From: Omphiscola glabra
Taxonomy: Eukaryota; Mollusca; Gastropoda; Lymnaeidae
Length of the DNA stretch: 64,000 bases
Assembly (NCBI GenBank): GCA_964017045.1
Contig: OZ024809.1
Coordinates: 3,088,512 to 3,152,511, forward strand
Reading direction: 5' to 3'
In this document: in pieces, positions 44,709-54,479 of the stretch
Position numbering within the stretch: the stretch's first letter is position 1
How the letters are laid out: each line of letters begins with the position of its first letter
Made by a program: the position numbers and the translations under genes
The notes under the pieces: model-generated
Database searches by the model: none
Told to the model about the DNA's origin: nothing
Seen by the model: only the letters and a program-made list of their open reading frames with translations

Positions 44709-47700
44709 GTTAGTGAGGCCTAAGGCAAGGGGAGTCTCTATATAGACTATACTATACGATACTACCGATATATTAAATTATTATTATAATATAGACAGTA
44801 ATGCCATACATCATACATCAATACTAGCGAGAACCCGGCATGCATTGCAATGCCACTCAAAGAAAAAAGTGTTGTTTGTATTTTAATTTGAAGTAATTTT
44901 TAAATAGAAAATAGTTTTTGTGTTTTCCGTCTGGTGCGTACACAAATAATAGGTACTTTGACAAAAATTTTAAATATTGCCACAAATGATACATCATTTT
45001 AAAGGGCTATCTATAAGCTTTGCAAAAACAGCAATTTTCTATCTTTTATAGAAATGAAGATGATTTTTTTGGTGAATTTTTTAACCCCCCTTATTTATCT
45101 TTGTATTTAACGAAAAAAGTAGTGACCAACATTCCATATTTCTGCCTTATTTTGTCCACACCTTTTTTATTTTAAAAGATAATGCCACCAGATTTTCTGG
45201 AGACATTCTCAATGCAATATACAACACAACGGACAAGAAAATTTTATTTGAGCGTTTGTTAGAAAAAACCAGAACAGAAAAATTGGAAAAATCATGATTT
45301 TTTAAAGGAAAAAAAATTAATTACAAGTTTATTTATATTTTAATGAATTATATTCTTCAGTTAAATTTTAAATCAATTCTTATATTTATAAAAGGTAAGT
45401 AGAAGTCTTTTTAAAAATAATTGAATGCATGAGATGTATAAATAAAAACTACTAATATCACCCATAAAACTATTAACAAGCATACCCGTACCGGGGTGTC
45501 ATTAAATTTTAAAAGGTAATGGGGATCTTCTGCCTGTCATTTTCCGGGTAGAATGCCCTACAGTGACTACTTTGTCTTGTTGATTAAGCCCATAAATCTC
45601 TCCTTCATAAACTTTGTCACAGCCATCTGCATCTAAACGTTCCACCTTATTGGATATGGAAGGAATTCCAAGTTTTGCAACAGAAAATTAAAATTTTCTC
45701 TTGCACCCAAAAGAAGCCCAACTGACATTAACAACTAATCATAATTCTGAATCTATACAATTTTTTGTTTCTTTTTAATATTATTCAAGTGATGTGTTTG
45801 TTAAAATATATTTCTTTTTTGTTTATTGAATGTATTTAATTAATAATATATTAAAGATTTGTTGATATAAATGTTAACTGATTTCTAATGCATATATATT
45901 TGATAATAGTATATTTTTAATATTAGTATTAGTAGCAACTTCTTTCATTGTGTTATTATTCCATTAATTATAATTTATAAATACCCACCATCAAAGCCTT
46001 CAAAATTGCAATCAAAACACATCTCTTTAAACGCTTCTATCCCGACTGATTTCCCCCTCAGACCGATAAACGATGCTGCTGTTTGCCGCCCATGGCTTGA
46101 CACGTAAATAGTTATGGAATGGGTGGAGTGAAAATACATTTGTTTTGTTTTATTTAATTAATGTATGTTAATTTTTAAGTTCATGATTATGCTTGTTAAA
46201 TTGTATGTACAGCATGGTAAGCGATCCTTAGGCTGGGGTACAGGGCTATATAAAACTTCTACCAGTGCTAATAATAATTATTAGTAATTAGCCTCGTTAC
46301 TGCTTAATAATTATAATCGTTTCGTGAGAAAGTTGTGTACATATCCAGCTCCCTCATTAATATTATCAGGTCTGAAGAAGTCATCAAAAAAAACAACCTC
46401 ACTCACCCATGCCCATTGCCATTATTATTATGATTTATCATTTTCATGTTCGTAGTAAATGTCAATCGAGAGCCCATATTAAAAATTAATCTGTACTGTA
46501 GTTGTAAATTACTTGCAAACAATTTCTGGTACTGAAGTCCAGTCGATTTTATTGTTATTTTGTGTTATTCCACATCAAAAAATTAATTTTAATTGCCTTT
46601 TTGTGTTTTAAATCTGGTAAAACCATGTAAGTTAAATTGGTTTTCTTTAGGATTGCACCCTAAGTCCTAAGACTTACCCAGGAGAGGGCTATAATTAATC
46701 AAAAAAATAATAGGGCTCCTTGTTGAAAGTTGTTGGGTTGTAGTTAATTTTACAGTAATTACAGTTGCTGGTTCTGAATATTTGGTTTTGATATTCAACA
46801 CACCAGGTTCTACATCTAAACATACTTTTTACCTGACTAATCTAATAGCTTACGCATCTAAGGGGAATAACTTTTGTTGTAAGTGACATTCAAAACTACT
46901 GTAACAAAATTGTATGGCATCCTTCCGTCTTCACGAGACGATGGAGTAGCTATATTGTAGTCCAACACTTCGACGAGTGGCTCACTAGGCCAATCCTGGA
47001 ATGACAATCTCGTCTGCATTTCACGCAGGAGAATGATGATTCCTGTTTCCTTGCGTTGTCAACCTCTTGAATGTCGGTTTGAAAGCCAGGACTCATCGTC
47101 CTTACATTCCATGTTGCAAATCGAAGTGGTTGAGTCTTCCTTCTATTTGCTTTCTTTGCCTTATAAAAAAACTCTGCTCCTCGTGAATTGACGTCACCAG
47201 TACAGCTACTTGGCCTGGGCGGTGATTTATGGAGACCAGCTGTTGCCCAGTGCAGCAGATCCCAACTCTCCATGCAACCAGTGGATCCAAGGGAATGACA
47301 ATTGTCAATACAGCTTGGCACTGACTGTGTTGCAGGAGTTGACGAAATGACATTGTTATCGGCGTCAGATCGACTTTGGGACTCCATCTCCAGATTTTAC
47401 AGTTTGGGTTTACTCCCGTATTCTTACCATAGCTTCCCGCATTTAATTGGAAGATTTATATCAGTAAATATTCATCATTTTCCCGATTTTCGAACAATTA
47501 AATGTAACAAAATACATTTACAAATACACCCCATCTGAGACTTGAGACACAGTATATTTCCACCTTCTCTTAATTAACCATCCGTAGTGGGGCTATAGTG
47601 AATAATTTTCTTTCATTTTTTCTCCAGATGCAGCTGAATCCTGTGGAAGACATTTCTTCATGAACTGGGTCATAAATGTGGCTAAAAGGTCAACGTCCAT

Positions 47701-50514
47701 CTTTTAACCCTTCCTTAATGTATGATTAAAGCATGTTTTTATTATTATTATTTAAGAAAGATATCAATTAAGTTAAGATTATTGAAGTGATCATTAAAGG
47801 CATAATGGCATAACCAACTTTTGCTGTTATTCTATTTTGCAGGTGTGATAGAGTGGTGTTGGTTTGCTTTGAACGTGTACCTGAGTTTTTCATAAACTGG
47901 CTACCCCAAGATCTTCAAGAGAAGTAACTTTTTAAGTGACATATTAAAAATTAAATTTTAATTTATCTAAATTATGTATATATTATTTTATGTACATTAT
48001 TTTGAAGATACCATATTGTTAACATTTTATTGAGCTATTGAAAAAAAAAAAAGGAAAATATTATTTCTTGTTGCTTGCATGCAGTGAAGTTGATGTTGGG
48101 GGGGGGGGGGGGGGGGGCGGGGTTCATAAATTTCTGATAGAACTTTGTTAGGTGATGGTCATTGAGAAAAATTGTATGTCTGATAATATGAGATCCTGTC
48201 ATCGTTTGTTAAAATACATTTTAACAGAATTATTCCAATTAATGGAAAAAGCACAATTCCTTATCCCCTGAAGGATGACACGAAAGATCTGCTGTTTGAA
48301 GCCATCTCAAGTGCCTTGTTGAAGACTCATGGCCAGTCAGCAGTTCTGATAGACTCTCTCACACTTCACATGTTACTGAGACAGCCACCTTCAACATGCA
48401 GTACTCTGCATAAGCTGAGCATGTGTAAGATTTAGTGCTAACGGTAGCGTATTAAAAAACTTACTATCAAAAACAGGGTTTTGGAGCAAAGTTGGAGTTT
48501 GGAGCATTGTAATTTTTTCTGTTTAAATGTAGCTCCTTTTTTTTTAGTGATAATTCATTGTCATTTAACAATGGGTTCATCCCATTCTCTATTATAACAA
48601 TGTAGGATGTCAGTTTTCTTTACTTACAATTCTGCTTGGTCCCTTACACTTACGCAAAACTTTACGGTCAACATTGATGTACATTTACAGTGAATGGTGT
48701 GACCCAAGTGGTGGCGGTAATTCACAGGGATATTCATGAGGCCCATGCATGCAGCATCATTGGTTCTATCGCCTCAAGTGTCGTTGACGTTCATTCATTG
48801 TCAGGATCTAGGCATACATGTAAAATAAGGCACTGCAGGATTACTGGGAAGGTCTTCAAAACGGTATGATTTCTCATTCTCTGTTATGGTAATGCTACAA
48901 ATGTTTTTTTTTTTTTTTTTTAAAGAAGTTTTCAGTGTAAGAGTAAGAGTAATGAAGAATGGACGAAGTTTGATGTATGAAGAATGGACGAAGTTTGATG
49001 TATGAAGAATGGACGAAGTTTGATGTATGAAGAATGGACGAAGTTTGATGTATGAAGAATGGACGAAGTTTGATGTATGAAGAATGGACGAAGTTTGATG
49101 TATGAAGAATGGACGAAGTTTGATGTATGAAGAATGGACGAAGTTTGATGTATGAAGAATGGACGTAGTTTGATGTATGAAGAATGGACGTAGTTTGATG
49201 TATGAAGAATGGACGAAGTTTGATGTATGAAGAATGGACGAAGTTTGATGTATGAAGAATGGACAAAGTTTGATGTATGAAGAATGGACGAAGTTTGATG
49301 TATGATGAGCCTTTAGTTGCATAGTCTTAATCCCTGTGCAAGTAGCTGAGGCTTTGGTGTACATTTCAAGTATTAGCCTCCTCTGCGCAACATACGACTA
49401 ATTTAGGTCCTTGACAAGTTAACAATAATTCAAAATGAATTTTGTCTCAAGTAATTTAAGATATTTTTTGTATCTTCCAGACAGAGAGGTTCTCAATAGA
49501 TTACAATTTTCACGTAAAAGACATCGGGCCACTGTTACTTGATGAGAGATCTTCCCAATCTCAACCATTACTTAAGGTTCATACAAATAAATATTCTTTT
49601 TTAATGTGAATTTTTTGTTCAGCGTTTGCAGCATGCTTAACTAAAAGAAAGCAGATGTTCTTAATCTATTTTTACCATGGATCTTCATTGATAATCTGGT
49701 GAATCCATGGAGGCTCTATGAAATCCAGGTTAAGAACCTTGATTTGAGACTTATCATTAATTCTATGGCCAAAGATGTATTTAATTGGTCAAGTGTTCAG
49801 ACTTTGTTGATTTGACAAAAAGAATTAAACAATTTTTAAATCAAAACCGGTATTTCAATTTTCTTCACCATTTCACAGAGTGACCCAATGGCTCACCTCT
49901 CATTTAACTTATCCCTCACTGAGACAGAGAAGCAAGCAAGAAGTCAGGTCAAGCTGCCCTATATACTGGATGAGTAAGTTCTTTGTTACTATTAGCTTGC
50001 TTACTCTTGGTTATCCTTTGCATGAAGGCCATCGGCGGGGCACCCACTACTGATGCGAGATTATTCTAGCTAATAAAAAACATGAAAAATTTACTGTAAG
50101 CAGCTGTTTTTTTTTTTTTAGAAGTCTGCTCTTCTTTGCCTTTCCATTGGATTTGAATAGATTATGAACTCTTGGCAATGAAAGTTGTCAGTTGGTGTTA
50201 CAATTGTCCTAAATTAAACCCTCACTTGCCTGTCAGAACCAAACGTTTATGTCTTTTAATATTTGAATTAATTAAAGTATTGACTGTAAGCTCTTGAAGT
50301 ACTGTAGTTGATGTTCTTTTAATATTTGAATTAAAGTATTGATTGTAAGCTCTTGATGTAGTTGATGTTCTTTTAAGTTTTGTCTTTAATTTTGTTTTCA
50401 AGGTCTGGTGATAGTTCAAATAATGAGCAACCTTCAAATGCCAGGATTATCTATCATCCAGATGATGTTGATGATTTTGATGAAGAGGATCCAGACGATG
50501 ACCTAAATATTTAG
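44648..50514 (+). CDS. ELP5: Elongator complex protein 5 (ELP5), complete
   Basis: Subunit of the ELP4-5-6 ring of Elongator, which modifies wobble uridines of cytosolic tRNAs. Exons: 44648-44708, 47628-47688, 47843-47923, 48228-48424, 48691-48863, 49481-49576, 49879-49973, 50403-50514; lengths total 876 nt, a multiple of three, giving 291 residues against about 300 in human. RecA-like fold expected from the family. Diagnostic parts: MLEDLLSGVEKSKFVLITD at the N-terminus, GQSAVLIDSLTLHMLLRQPP in the middle, DPMAHLSFNLSLTETEKQAR near the C-terminus, and the acidic tail DDFDEEDPDDDLNI, nearly identical to vertebrate ELP5. An AATAAA follows at 50523. Intron 1 carries TE remnants and intron 5 a 25-bp minisatellite. 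Confidence 0.95.
44820..44960 (+). repeat. Dispersed repeat related to 20850-20990
   Basis: Begins TACTAGCGAGAACCCGGCAT, then TGCAATGCCACTCAAAGA and CCGTCTGGTGCGTACAC. Its start resembles GTACCCG-type Helitron or similar left ends. Confidence 0.5.
45000..46000. other. AT-rich ELP5 intron 1, nothing recognised
   Basis: No exon, RNA gene or clear repeat was seen. Confidence 0.4.
46000..46285 (+). mobile_element. L2/CR1-like LINE 3' end
   Basis: A short C-terminal remnant (CAAAACACATCTCTTTAAAC, as in ...KTHLFK) followed by the 3' tail TTAGGCTGGGGTACAGGGCT and ATAATAATTATTA, shared with the reversed copy at 5595-5690. Confidence 0.6.
46920..47390 (-). mobile_element. Internally deleted LINE with a 145-codon open frame
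   Basis: The minus-strand frame at 46950-47387 encodes LRFATWNVRTMSPGFQTDI, the start of a LINE endonuclease domain, and then directly FSCVKCRRDCHSRIGLVSHS, a C2HC zinc finger normally at the far C-terminus. The endonuclease body and reverse transcriptase are missing. It lies antisense in ELP5 intron 1. Confidence 0.75.
47628..47688 (+). CDS. ELP5: ELP5 exon 2
   Basis: Acceptor TTTTTCTCCAG, donor GTCAAC. It encodes DAAESCGRHFFMNWVINVAK, phase 1 in and 2 out. Confidence 0.88.
47843..47923 (+). CDS. ELP5: ELP5 exon 3
   Basis: Acceptor TATTTTGCAG, donor GTAACT. It encodes CDRVVLVCFERVPEFFINWL then PQDLQE, phase 2 at both ends. Confidence 0.88.
48228..48424 (+). CDS. ELP5: ELP5 exon 4
   Basis: Acceptor TTTTAACAG, donor GTAAGA. 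It encodes GKSTIPYPLKDDTKDLLFEA and AVLIDSLTLHMLLRQPPSTC; exit phase 1. Confidence 0.92.
48691..48863 (+). CDS. ELP5: ELP5 exon 5
   Basis: Acceptor CATTTACAG. It encodes NGVTQVVAVIHRDIHEAHAC and HTCKIRHCRITGKVFKT. Donor taken as ACG|GTATGA (phase 0); AAG|GTCTTC 12 nt earlier would also keep frame. Confidence 0.85.
48945..49303. repeat. 25-bp minisatellite, about 14 copies
   Basis: Unit GAAGAATGGACGAAGTTTGA plus TGTAT in ELP5 intron 5, starting about 80 bp after exon 5. The frames through it are read-through. Confidence 0.96.
49481..49576 (+). CDS. ELP5: ELP5 exon 6
   Basis: Acceptor TATCTTCCAG, donor GTTCAT. It encodes TERFSIDYNFHVKDIGPLLL then SQSQPLLK. Confidence 0.9.
49879..49973 (+). 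CDS. ELP5: ELP5 exon 7
   Basis: Acceptor CATTTCACAG, donor GTAAGT. It encodes SDPMAHLSFNLSLTETEKQA, the conserved L-T/S-F-N-L block. Confidence 0.95.
50230..50378. repeat. About 55-60 bp imperfect repeat before ELP5 exon 8
   Basis: TTTTAATATTTGAATTAAAG then TATTGATTGTAAGCTCTTGA and GTAGTTGATGTTC recur 2-3 times, ending about 25 bp before the acceptor. Confidence 0.8.
50403..50514 (+). CDS. ELP5: ELP5 exon 8 (acidic tail and stop)
   Basis: Acceptor GTTTTCAAG. It encodes NARIIYHPDDVDDFDEEDPD then DDLNI and TAG at 50512-50514. Confidence 0.96.
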
Positions 50515-50522
50515 AGATTGTC

Positions 50523-50528
50523 AATAAA
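50523..50528 (+). terminator. ELP5: ELP5 polyadenylation signal AATAAA
   Basis: A canonical AATAAA 8 nt after the stop codon, with an A-rich stretch at 50541. The very short 3' UTR is plausible but unproven. Confidence 0.5.
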
Positions 50529-50739
50529 TTATCATGCTAGGAAAAAAAAAAGTCATCTTGGTTTTATTGTTTGTTTTTTTAATTTAAAAGACAAAACGTT
50601 TCCTTTAAAAATTGTGAAAATATGTGCCAATTGAAGCTGGTCAAAAACGTATATGAATATTGCATGTAAAAGATGATTGTAGAAATCTGTATGTCCCAAT
50701 CAAAATCAATAAGTGACATAACATGATAACGAGCTATTT

Positions 50740-51470
50740 TATATAAAAATCAGTGCAGAAAAGACAAAAAGGATGAAAAATATTCAAATAGCAACACTGG
50801 CATCACCACTGAAATTAAGGTCAGTGAGGAAAGATTAGAGACAGTTGGCAGCTTCAAGTACCTCGGAGCAATAGTTTCGGAAGAAGGCTCCAAGCCCGAA
50901 TTGATGGCCAGGATTGCGCAGACCATAACAGCACTAAAGATGCTCAGGAAAATAAGGAACGACAAAAATAAAGCCCCCAGCACCGAAATCAGGCTGATGT
51001 GCTCATTAATCCTCTCCATTTTCTTATATGCCTGTGATTCCTGGACATTAACCGCAGAACTTGAAAAGAAAATAAAGGCGATGGAGATGAGATGTTTCAG
51101 AGGCATTCTTGGCATCTGCTATAGAGACCATATCACCAATGAACAAGTAAAAGAAAGGATTCGTCAAGCAATTGGGCAGTACGATGACCTCCTGGCGTCT
51201 GTAAAAAAGCGCAAACTTGAATGGTATGGCCACGTGACCAGAAAGCAAGGGCTCGCCAAAGAAATCTTGCAGGGCAGAACTAGAGAAGGAAGAAGAAGAG
51301 GAAGACAGAAAAAGATGGGAAGATAACATCAAAGAATGGATGGGATTACAACTAAGCGATGCTATGCATAGGGCAGGAGACCGAGAGGAATGGAGAAGAA
51401 TAGTTTTTATGTCATCTGTTGTGCCCCAACGGTGGAAAGACTACGGGACATGTTTATGATGATACAATGA
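50740..51470 (+). mobile_element. RTE-like LINE 3' fragment
   Basis: Encodes [40 protein letters not shown] and [20 protein letters not shown]; same family as 26975-28145. Frame broken at 51326. It lies downstream of ELP5 on the same strand. Confidence 0.88.
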
Positions 51471-51477
51471 TTATATT

Positions 51478-51600
51478 ATTTTGGGGGCAAGCCCAGGCCT
51501 AACAATAAACCGCATTCACTGATTAGTGTTGGTCTAATATGCCTAATATTTACAAAATTTAATATTTATTTAGCCTACTACTACTACATTGATTACTTTA
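51478..51600 (+). repeat. Dispersed repeat family B, copy 2
   Basis: Shares several blocks with 40905-41070 including CACTGATTAGTGTTGGTC and TATTTAGCCTAC. Confidence 0.5.
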
Positions 51601-51694
51601 CACTCGCTGATTCATTGCTTTTTTTTAGTTTTCTTCTCCATTTTGCTTATTCGGACGGATGCAAATGTGGTTGCCCACATAATAAACATTGCTG

Positions 51695-52037
51695 AGCTTC
51701 TCTCTGTAGGGTTTAGTCATGCTGATCTTCTCTCGGTAGGGTTTAGTCAAGCTGAGCATCTCTTTGTAGGGTTAAGTCATGCTGATCTTCTCTCTGTAGG
51801 GTTTAGTCAAGCTGAGCATCTCTCTGTAGGGTTTAGTCATGCTGATCTTCTCTCTGTAGGGTTTAGTCATGCTGATCTTCTCTCTGTAGGGTTTAGTCAT
51901 GCTGATCTTCTCTCTGTAGGGTTTAGTCATGCTGATCTTCTCTCTGTAAGGTTTAGTCATGCTGATCTTCTCTCTGTAGGGTTTAGTCATGCTGATCTTC
52001 TCTCTGTAGGGTTTAGTCACGCTTATCTTTTATTAAG
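51695..52037. repeat. 30-bp minisatellite, about 11 copies
   Basis: Unit GTTTAGTCATGCTGATCTTC then TCTCTGTAGG. One and a half further copies lie at about 54434-54480, on the far side of a hAT element, so the array was split by that insertion. Confidence 0.94.
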
Positions 52038-54434
52038 TAGAGACTGATCGAATTTTGGCTTTGGTTTCGGCGCTGAGAGTTGCCTTTTGATCACTTGCGG
52101 CCTAGTTTCGGTTTTAGCAAAACAGAAAAGTTAACTTTTGGTTTAATTTGGGTTTCGACCGAAAGTGACTGAGATTTTTAGTCATCTACCAAAAGTCAGG
52201 CTGTCTGTCTCTAGGCCAGAATCTGATATTCTCTATTGCTCTACGTCTTGCTGTTGTCACGGTCAAATCGTGTCATGATATTTTCTGTGTATGTGTGGAT
52301 GGGGTAAGAGAGCGCTCGTGGGATTTCCCACCAGTTTCCTCAGTCATGTATGACCGTATTAGCGTGTCGGGGGAAAAAAACCCACGTGAGAAAGTGTGTG
52401 AAGTAGACAGTGATGTGGATAGTGTGTGTTTTTATTTATTTTTGGAGAGAGAGTTACATTTCTGTGGATGGAAGAGGATTGTTTTTACAAGTTCCGCAAA
52501 GATGTTATGTAACTATAGTTGGTCATAGTAGGCTATATGAGGATTTTGGGACAAGTCCAATTTATTATGAAAACTAATGATTATTTCTTATGCATTTTCC
52601 ACTGTCATGCATATGAAGCAAATAGATACTAAGAATCTGATTCTTGCACCGTTTGTTTGATATATTCAATACATCAGCTCTTTAGGGGCCTGAAAGAAAA
52701 GTCTCTAGACACATTTGTTCTGTGGCCATACGCAGGGGACCGACCTCTAGACACATTTGTTCTGTGGCCATACGCAGGGGACCGACCTCTAGACACATTT
52801 GTTCTGTGGCCATACGCAGGGGACCGACCTCTAGACACATTTGTTCTGTGGCCATACGCAGGGGACCGACCTCTAGACACATTTGTTCTGTGGCCATACG
52901 CAGGGGACCGACCGCTAGACACATTTGTTCTGTGGCCATACGCAGGGGACCGACCTCTAGACACATTTGTTCTGTGGCCATACGCAGGGGACGACCTCTA
53001 GACACATGTGTTCTGTGGCCATACGCAGGGGACCGACCTCTAGACACATTTGTTCTGTGGCCATACACAGGGGACCGACCTCTAGACACATTTGTTCTGT
53101 GGCCATACGCAGGGGACCGACCTCTAGACACATTTGTTCTGTGGCCATACGCAGGGGACCGACCTCTAGACCATGTACCTTCAGTCACAGCTGTGATCTT
53201 ATGTTATATGACTATTAATCTGCGAAAACTGCTCACAGCTGCATGACCTACTTGTCCTTCCTAAATTAAATTTCAATTAGGCCCAGACAAATGTTAAGTT
53301 TTTTGGAAGAAATACTAATTATGGAATGGTAATATTATATCATTATTTTTGTTTTAATTTGTTCAAAAATAAAATTTGGAACCCTAAGTTTATTCAATTC
53401 ATTCATTTGTAATATTCATTTTGATTCATCATCATCATCATGCTCATCAATGTTGTCATAGGCAAATGTGAATCATATTGAATAATGATAGGGAATGGTA
53501 AAATTTCCCAAGGGAATTGTAATATTTCCATACTATTTTTTTTATAAGTATTTAAAATTTTTAAAAATTAGGGAAACTTGGGCTTCTTCAATTGATTCAT
53601 TTATTGAAATTCATTATTATCATGCTCATAAACATTGTTATTGATGAAACAACACACCTGTGCATGTATCACGGGTTCATAGTATAATTATGTAGTAGGC
53701 AGACTGAAGAACTGTTTACTTTTATGATTTTGGTGACCAATTTAGATGTCATTTGCGATTCTCCGTCAAGACCCGTCAGTACAACAATTTTAAGAGACCC
53801 AGTTTTTTAAAAAATTAAATAATTACGTCACCAGCAGGTAAAGACTAGTGTGTTGGTACTAGGCTCAATATTAATACAGAGGTATCTTGCTAGCTATTTA
53901 TGAAAACACAAAGCATTATTATGACAACATGGTGATATTTTTATAGCTTTAATAACTGATATTAGAGCCACAATAATTATAGTATATAATATATATGTTC
54001 TAGGTTGTAATTATATTATAAAAGCAATGTGCACTCAAGGGTTTAATTTGCATGAATTTTGCCCCCCCCCCCCCCCTAAACAAATGCTCTCTTGCCAAAC
54101 TACTTTAAAAAAAAATTTTCTAAGTTTAAAACTGTAAAAGCCAAAGTATTTATTTGATGTTTATTTATTAATATTCACGATGATCTCATTTTTATAAAAA
54201 GAATGTAAATATTTATATTTTCCCTCATCATTTTCAATGCATCCAGAATGTAAGCGTGAACGAATTTCAAAATATTTTGGTTTTGGCTTCGGCCGACAAG
54301 TCTTGTTAAGCTTTTGGTTTTGGCTGAAAGTCTCATTAAGCTTTTGATTTCGGTTTCGGCCAAAAGTCATTTTTAACTTTCGGACTAGTTTTGGTTTTGG
54401 CTGAAATCAGAAAATCACTTCCAGTTGATCTCTA
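52038..54434. mobile_element. hAT-like element inserted in the 30-bp array
   Basis: Left end TAGAGACTGATCGAA; right end reversed TAGAGATCAACTGGAA. Both ends carry inner TTTCGGCCGAAA-like subterminal repeats (e.g. GGTTTCGACCGAAAG, GGTTTCGGCCAAAAG). Flanks TTATTAAG and GTGTTAAG agree at 6 of 8 bases, and the array unit resumes after the element. No transposase was recognised; it contains a 42-bp minisatellite. Confidence 0.68.
52695..53175. repeat. 42-bp minisatellite, 11.5 copies
   Basis: Unit TCTAGACACATTTGTTCTGT then GGCCATACGCAGGGGACCGA. Because 42 is a multiple of three, several frames are open on both strands (for example LDTFVLWPYAGDRP); no start context or splice support makes these genes. 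Confidence 0.95.
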
Positions 54435-54479
54435 GTGTTAAGTCATGCTGATCTTCTCTCTGTAGTGTTAAGTCATTCT

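Noticed and set aside
48801..49364. 187-codon His/Ser/Phe-rich minus frame
   Set aside because: 25-bp minisatellite in ELP5 intron 5.
52657..53246. Repeat protein LDTFVLWPYAGDRP
   Set aside because: 42-bp minisatellite open in many frames on both strands, within a hAT element; no exon signals.
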